From: Cyanoderma ruficeps
Taxonomy: Eukaryota > Chordata > Aves > Passeriformes > Timaliidae
Direction: 5' to 3'
Assembly (NCBI GenBank): GCA_008694505.1
Contig: VZDJ01000174.1
Location: 12,374,285-12,438,284 of the forward strand
DNA: 64,000 bases
Shown here one piece after another: positions 58,756 through 64,000 of the stretch. The translations under genes and the position numbers were made by a program. Every line of letters starts with the position of its first letter. Within the stretch, counting starts at the first letter, position 1. Under the pieces are notes generated by a model that worked only from the letters and a program-made list of their open reading frames with translations, was not told where the DNA came from and searched no databases.

Positions 58756-58966
58756 CTTGGGAGGAAGGTGTGTTTTCAAGTAACTCCGAAGCAAAGTATC
58801 TTCCAAGTACTGGTTCCCAGTCTCAGGCTGCTCTTGGAAGAGTGCCTCCATTTCTCTCCTCACAAGGTGCGTTTCCAGATCTTCTAACACTGGTTTGTCC
58901 TTCATGCCTGCCTGTTGCTCCTGCCCCACGGTCACCTTGATTCCTTTAACACTCAGCATTTGGCAC
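58756..58966 (-). CDS. Acyl-CoA dehydrogenase exon with likely start, residues 1-68
   Basis: The ATG at 58,959-58,957 opens 68 in-phase codons (MLSVKGIKVTVGQEQQ, then EDTLLRSYLKTHLPPK) up to a donor GTCTGT at 58,755. A GGGACAG acceptor seven bases before the ATG suggests a non-coding upstream exon. The ATG context is weak, and Met19 is an alternative start. The reading frame also stays open upstream of 58,959, so the N-terminus is uncertain. Confidence 0.65.
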
Positions 58967-59780
58967 CTGTCCCAAGGCAGAAAGTGACCCGATTGCCACG
59001 ACTTGCAGGTGGCACTGGGCCTCCACCAGGGCAAGCGACAGGCAAACATGATCCAGCAAAGCACTGGGGGTCACGCCTACACCTGCAGGTACCTCCTCAC
59101 CGGACAGCAGCACCAGTCCTGGATTGTTTGAATGTTGTCAAGTTACTCTAGAAAAATCAGTGAGGTTGTCTCTCCGCCCTCAAGGAGGAGCTTTCCAGCA
59201 GCTGTTGTTAACTGAACTAGGGAAAAGGTCTTTGGAAAGAGATCAGAAAACAGCCTGGAAAAACACAAGTTTTAAACACTATAAACACTGTGTTCTCTCC
59301 TATCAGCTGGGCAAATCATCATAACTGGACAGACTGGCATTTCCAGAGCTGGGGGAACTGGGATAGGAGGGCTGTGCTCTTACCAGCATCCCCCTGAATT
59401 GCTTGGAGTAGAGATGAAAAGGAAAAAATACATTTCCTTGTCTGAAGAATAACAAATTGCTGGGAGATGGGAAGAATTAGTTTAGGCAGATTATCCTCTA
59501 AATAAGATATTAGTGAAATAGAGACTCCATCCTCCTTGCCTAGGTTATGACACTGGCTCCAAAATACTCCGCTGCTTGTGAAGTCTCTGATGCCTTTGTG
59601 TTGGGATGATACCAAGTCTCCCTTTCTCTGGAAAAGTACCAGAGTATTCTAAGAATGTGGACTTGAGTAACTTAAAACTGTACTTCCTTTGGGGTTATAT
59701 GCTGCTAATAAATCCAGTATTTTACTATCAAGTGATTTTAAACAGGTATGATACCACACCACCGCCCCTGTCCTGCCCCA
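58967..59780. other. 5' flank of the acyl-CoA dehydrogenase gene
   Basis: Probably 5' UTR exon(s) and intron between the start exon and the CpG island. I cannot place the first exon from sequence alone. Confidence 0.5.
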
Positions 59781-59784
59781 ATTC

Positions 59785-59930
59785 CTGGGATAGGGCAGCA
59801 GGGATAGGGACAGGAATAGATACAGAAGCAAGGACAGAGACAGAGACATGGGCAGTGACAGGGATAGGGACAGACAGAGGAGCAGAGCAAGAGCAGGGAT
59901 AGCCACGGGAACGGGGACAATCGACAAGCC
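59785..59930 (+). repeat. Degenerate hexanucleotide repeat, GGGAYA/GRGACA type
   Basis: About 140 bp of purine-rich DNA with six-base periodicity (GGGATA, GGGACA, GAGACA variants). Read in one frame it gives alternating Gly-Thr/Glu-Thr dipeptides, as expected from a hexamer. It abuts the CpG island. Confidence 0.75.
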
Positions 59931-60540
59931 CGGAACAAGGCCACGCGCAGGGCAGGCTCAAGTCTCCGCCTCAGGGGTCGAGCCGCCGTCGCCTCCGCCC
60001 GCCCTCAGCACCGCCCACGCCGCGGGCCCGGCGGCACCGTGCCCAGAGGAGCCCGCGAAGCCGGGGCGGGCGACGCAGGTACGGGGACCGCCCAGCCGGG
60101 CTGGGGCAGGCCGAGGCCGCGACTCAGGGCAGCCCCAGTGTCCCAAGGGAGTCCTCAGCGCCCCAGGGTCTCCCGCCCCTCAGGAGGGCCCCCACTGTCC
60201 TTCAGGGGCTCCTCAGGGAGCTGCGTACGGGGCCCCTCGGCGTCTCAGCGGGCCCGGAGCGCTTGAGGGACCCCCTCAGTGTCTCAGGAGGGCCGCCCGT
60301 GCTTCATAGCGCTCCCCAGCTCCCTCAGGGAACCCCGAGTACCTCAGGGAGCCCCTCCCGCCCGCACGGGAACCCCTCTCTGCCTCTGGGGCTTCCCCCG
60401 CGCCTCAGGGGTCCCTCAGCGCCTGGCGGCTCCCGGGCATCGGCCCCGCCGCCACCGCCCCTGGTGTGTGAGGGGCAGGACCCGGCCGCGTGTGGACCCC
60501 GGCCGGGCCTGGGCTTCCACGCATAAAACCCCCCAAGAAC
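59930..60540. promoter_or_regulatory. CpG island, probable bidirectional promoter
   Basis: A dense CpG, GC-rich block lies between the minus-strand acyl-CoA dehydrogenase start and the plus-strand HORMAD start. A splice-donor-like GACGCAG|GTACGG at 60,072-60,084 (+) could end a non-coding first exon of the HORMAD gene. ORFs inside it are open only because of composition. Promoter role is inferred from position and composition. Confidence 0.7.
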
Positions 60541-62128
60541 CTCCGCCAAAAAAAAGAGGAAGCCCATCTTTGGAGCCGTGGCTGTTTTTTTAAGGGCTGT
60601 GGTGCCTCAGCTTTCCAATATCAGGCACAAGGGGGTAGAGTGAGGGGTGCAGGGCTGAGGGTGTCAGGGAGCAGCAGGTTCTTAAGGATGAGATTGATTT
60701 TTTTTAATACCAATTTGCGGATGATCGGTGATAAGGTGGCTGCAGGGTGGGGGAGTGTTGGACTTCCAGGGCAACTTCCGTCCTTCCAGCCCTGGTGAGA
60801 CACTGATGCCAAAGTCTTGTACCTGAACAGCTGGGCCAAAATGGGTCAGCTTGGTCTGGGTGATGTTTCCTCCTCAGTAAATCAATGTAAATGTGGTATG
60901 GTTTATAAATGTTTTCTTATGTCTTTGTCTCACCTAAATCAGCTTTATTTAGTTAATAACCTCACGTTGTAATTACAACACCTTTGTCTGCTTTGATTGC
61001 ATTCCAGTTCTGCTCACAGTGCCTGGGTAAAAAAAAAAAGAAGCTATTTTGCTAAAATATTTAACACGTTAAAATTTTTGCAGGTGTATATTTGTTTAAA
61101 TATACTTCTATAGCTGTAATCTGTCCTCATTACTAAATGAAGTGCTAAATTTAGCATAAAAGCTGTCACCGTGTTCCAATCAACATGTCTTAATGACTGC
61201 CAACAAATGGCAATGAGGCTTCCACAGGAAAAAAAAGCACAAAAGGTGCAAAATGCAGAACAAGGTTGGATCAGCTGAGTTAATAAAAGGCTGTGTTAGG
61301 TCAGGAGTTAAATCACCCCCGTGTTTGTGCGATTACTTTAATTGTTACTGGAGAAGTCGACTGGCTGTGGACACAACAGTGTCCCTCTGGGACCCATTCG
61401 TGGTGTTTCCTTTCATTAACATCCCCCATTTACAACGAAACGTGGAGATCTCCCAGCAAGTCATTTTTCAAACCAGTTAACGCAGGCCTTGTTAATTCCA
61501 GCTAATGGAAGTTTTTAATCAGGATTGTCAGATGGTGCTAAATCAAGCACCTCACTCAAGTGAGAAACACGGAATATCCAGCGTTATTGCCTGTATCAAT
61601 CAGCTCTCCATTCTGGTAAAATGAGTATTTTCCTCTTCAATCCAGGCTTGTCTAACTGAAACAATTTGGACTCTCCCTTTTTTTTTACCTTTCAATGTGT
61701 CCCAGAAGAATCATTCCCTTATTCCGGCCAAGACTGATGTTAGCACGTTTCCTGCTTACCCTTGCTAACATATTAGCTGCTATTGGCAGACCTCCAGTTC
61801 TTCACATTCCCCCTTCACACTTTCTAATGGTTGTAGGAATTAACATTTGTGGTTTGGAATATGAGAAATGCATTCTGAAGTGACACCAACTGACACCAGC
61901 TGCAGTTCTGGCCCTGAATTTCAAATACTATTGATCGTTTACCAGTGAGCACGAGCTTTCATGCTCTGCAGGCTCAGTGCTATGGAGTACCCTTGATTTG
62001 CTGTGCTTTACCTGTCCTGCCTGGCAATTAGCTTTCAGACTCTGAGGAATCTCGTTCTTATTTTAATATAGATGAGGAATAGCGGTAACTGTGTTTTCTG
62101 CATGTCTCACACCTTCTTTATTTTTCAG
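60541..62128 (+). other. HORMAD 5' intron or upstream region
   Basis: It changes sharply from GC-rich to AT-rich. The part at about 61,130-61,930 looks unique and has many TAAT/ATCA motifs. No coding exon is recognised. Confidence 0.6.
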
Positions 62129-62213
62129 GGTTTAGTTACAAGTGGAAGGCAGGTCTTTGAAACACAGGATGGCTGCTCAGCAGCTACTCAAGCAAAGGAA
62201 GAAGCCCTCTAAG
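62129..62213 (+). CDS. HORMAD2: HORMAD start exon, residues 1-15
   Basis: TTTTTCAG acceptor, GTAAAA donor. The ATG at 62,169-62,171 has A at -3 and G at +4, and an in-frame TAG at 62,133-62,135 lies upstream within the exon. It encodes the basic MAAQQLLKQRKKPSK. Confidence 0.8.
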
Positions 62214-62972
62214 GTAAAAAATTAAAATATGATGGTGCAGATAATCTTAGCTCTCAGTTTGGGACTTGGCACGCCTGTGCCTGCAGAGGTGGGAACACTT
62301 TCTGTTGTCTGTACTGTTCTTAGCTGGATTAATTCCAATTCATTGAGAGGCAGTGTAGGGCTCTGACATGATTTGACTCAATAAATGTAGGCTCATTAGG
62401 TGTGCACAGAGCTTTATTAGCAGGAAGAACAGCAATAAAGTAATAGAAGAACTAAATTTAGTGCAGTGTCCACTGCATTGTTCATGTTGGCATCACACAG
62501 TGTGTATTTACTGTAACTTAAGGTGCTGTTTTACTGCTTGGAGTTAAAATCACTCTGTTGGCAACTCAGCCAGAGCTCAAAACAGCAGCCTTGGGTACAA
62601 CAGTGATTGCCACACCAGCCCTGGTGCTTGTGTGACTTCACAATTGAAACTGCACACATTTTTAGAGGGGTGACTGTCTGTTAAGTGCCAGCATTGGTAC
62701 AGGGGAGGAGGTGGGAATGTGATAAAGAGGAGGGCACATCCAACCAGTGCACTCTGCATCTGAGTAATGATGTCAGATCTGTTGGTCTCTACCCTTAAAT
62801 CATTAATCCACCCACCTCAGACACAAGTCTTCCCTGCCTAGCTTAAACACCAGAGAAACCTTAAAATTACATTTCTAAGTTACCCTCTTCCCACCTGCTG
62901 GGACTTGTTTCTAAATGTAATCTGTGTTACACTGAAGAAGGTGCTATTTCTGGCGTTGCCATGCTTTTCCAG
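62214..62972 (+). other. HORMAD intron
   Basis: Unique sequence. I see nothing else. Confidence 0.7.
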
Positions 62973-63117
62973 GAAGCGGTGCTGTTCCCTGAGAGCATCA
63001 CCACAGAGCAGCAGTCCCTGGTGCTGGTGAAAAGGCTCCTGGCCATCTCCATGTCCTGCATAACCTACATGAGGGGGCTGTTCCCAGAGAGCTCCTACGG
63101 CACTCGCTATCTGGATG
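62973..63117 (+). CDS. HORMAD2: HORMAD exon 2, residues 16-64, HORMA domain start
   Basis: TTTCCAG acceptor, GTAACA donor, 145 bp, leaving one base for the next exon. It encodes [20 protein letters not shown] and the helix that opens the HORMA fold. Confidence 0.93.
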
Positions 63118-64000
63118 GTAACACCTGCCCTTTGTGCTGAGGGCTTCTTTCTGCTCCCTGTATTTTACCTATAATCTGCCTTATGTGTTATCTTCTGGCT
63201 GTGCATGTGTTGAGTTCACTCTGGGTGGGAGTTGGCTACAAATTCTCAAATCATCTCAAGTCTGCGTGCAGACAGAACTTCTCATAGAGAGCACAGAAGA
63301 CAATCTTGAGCTCCTGGCTTCTCTGTTGGTGTTCCTAATGGTTTAGAGTATTCTTTGGCATTGCCAGCCCCATTAATCAGGTCTCAGAGCCAGGAGAGTG
63401 ACTTAAAACTCAGAAAGCTTTAAAAATTTACTTTTATTTGAATGTTTTATTTTCTTTTGGATCTTTGAACCCATGAGGTTCACATTTATAGTTTTCATTG
63501 GGAGGCTGAAATTAGATTTGTTGGTTTTCATAGAATTGTAGAATGGTTTGGGTTGGTTGTGACCTTTTAAAGACCATGAAGTCCAACCCCCTGCCATGGG
63601 CAGGGACACCTTCCAGTAGATGAGGTTTCTCCAAGCCCCCTCCAACCTGACCTTGAATATTCCAGGAATGGAGCATCCACCTTCTCTCTGGGCAACCTGT
63701 ATCAGTGTTTTACCACCCTCATTGTAAAAACTGTACTAAATCATCCCTCCTTCAGTTTAAAACAGTTTCATTGTTGAGATTTGGGGTTTTTTTCCATGTG
63801 AACTATGTCATATGTGCTTTGGGGATCAAAACTTTTTAAGGAGAAAAGGGCAGAACCAATCCCTTGTCACACAATCCCAAGAATTAGTGATGCTTTGTTT
63901 CACGACTGTCTTTATGATCATTCAAAGTGTGAAATGTCTCTATGCATTCCAGTCCATTCCATGTTGTCCCTTGTGGCATTAGCTGCCCTGAAACATGTTC
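63118..64000 (+). other. HORMAD intron, cut by the window edge
   Basis: It contains a CR1 fragment at about 63,528-63,740. The next exon is outside the window. Confidence 0.75.
63528..63740 (-). mobile_element. CR1 LINE 3' fragment
   Basis: It starts TTCATAGAATTGTAGAATGG, followed by CCCTGCCATGGGCAGGGACA and a GGGCAACCTGT block. It lies in the HORMAD intron. Confidence 0.87.

Larger units (their letters stand above)
42821..58966 (-). other. AidB/ACDH-11-like acyl-CoA dehydrogenase gene
   Basis: This is a complete 14-exon gene. The exons join in phase to 611 residues, counting from ATG 58,959-58,957. Acyl-CoA dehydrogenases are flavoproteins that introduce a 2,3 double bond into acyl-CoA. 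Visible family features are TERRGGSDV (210-218, flavin/substrate loop), FGGQGYMEDTGLP (440-452) and SIWEGTTN (462-469), whose Glu465 sits where the family's catalytic base is found. The early WGQRVDHIHTC block and the roughly 600-residue length place it with bacterial AidB and nematode ACDH-11 rather than with the roughly 400-residue MCAD/SCAD type. I see no clear mitochondrial targeting sequence. Substrate and location are unknown. It is convergent with MTMR3 and divergent from the HORMAD gene. All exons are intact, so it is probably functional. Confidence 0.93.
62129..63117 (+). other. HORMAD2: HORMA-domain meiotic gene, first two coding exons (continues right)
   Basis: HORMAD1/2 are vertebrate Hop1-type proteins that bind unsynapsed meiotic chromosome axes and support checkpoint signalling. 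The two exons join in phase to the N-terminal 63 residues. The HORMA domain start is visible as [20 protein letters not shown] and [14 protein letters not shown]. The symbol rests on position, because HORMAD2 follows MTMR3 in human. Several residues ([16 protein letters not shown]) look closer to HORMAD1 as I recall it, so paralogue identity is open. Most of the gene lies beyond 64,000. Confidence 0.7.

Noticed and set aside
59848..60593. Long ORFs in the CpG island
   Set aside because: Stop codons are rare in GC-rich DNA. The peptides are Pro/Arg/Ala-rich with no domain, and several overlap on both strands.
1..64000. Endogenous retrovirus or DNA transposon copies
   Set aside because: I found no LTR pair, gag/pol-like peptide, transposase or clear terminal inverted repeat. 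The interspersed repeats seen are all CR1.

Overview
The window is vertebrate nuclear DNA, most likely from a bird and probably a songbird. It has widely spaced exons with GT-AG introns, about eighteen 5'-truncated CR1 LINE copies of bird type, and a gene order resembling human 22q12 (MTMR3 followed by a HORMAD gene). The bird and songbird assignments are inferences from repeat type and synteny, not from a marker gene. No bacterial, viral, CRISPR or tRNA/rRNA feature is evident.

Region 1 (about 1-39,160, + strand) is nearly the whole of MTMR3, a myotubularin-family phosphoinositide 3-phosphatase. The window enters in the 5' UTR. I place 18 coding or start-codon exons from 66 to 37,120. They join in phase without a break to give 1,195 residues: PH-GRAM domain, phosphatase domain with an intact active-site motif (Cys413), a long low-complexity linker in one 1.4-kb exon, a coiled coil and a C-terminal FYVE zinc finger. 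A roughly 2-kb 3' UTR ends at paired AATAAA signals near 39,130. The introns hold CR1 fragments, AT-rich microsatellites, a 36-bp minisatellite and a CpG-rich patch.

Region 2 (about 39,160-42,560) is intergenic DNA between two convergent genes, with one GC-rich patch.

Region 3 (about 42,560-58,970, - strand) is a complete 14-exon acyl-CoA dehydrogenase of the AidB/ACDH-11 branch, 611 residues from the start I chose. It is the least expected gene here, because I know of no counterpart between MTMR3 and HORMAD2 in human. One intron appears to start with GC at a site where a CR1 element abuts the splice donor, and one intron holds a well-formed 24-bp candidate microexon.

Region 4 (about 59,780-64,000) has a degenerate hexanucleotide repeat, a CpG island at about 59,930-60,540 that probably serves as a two-way promoter, and the first two coding exons of a meiotic HORMA-domain gene on the + strand (HORMAD2 by position, though the peptide reads closer to HORMAD1). 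That gene runs off the right edge.

The three genes have no evident shared pathway. They are ordinary syntenic neighbours: lipid phosphatase, acyl-CoA dehydrogenase, and meiotic chromosome-axis protein.
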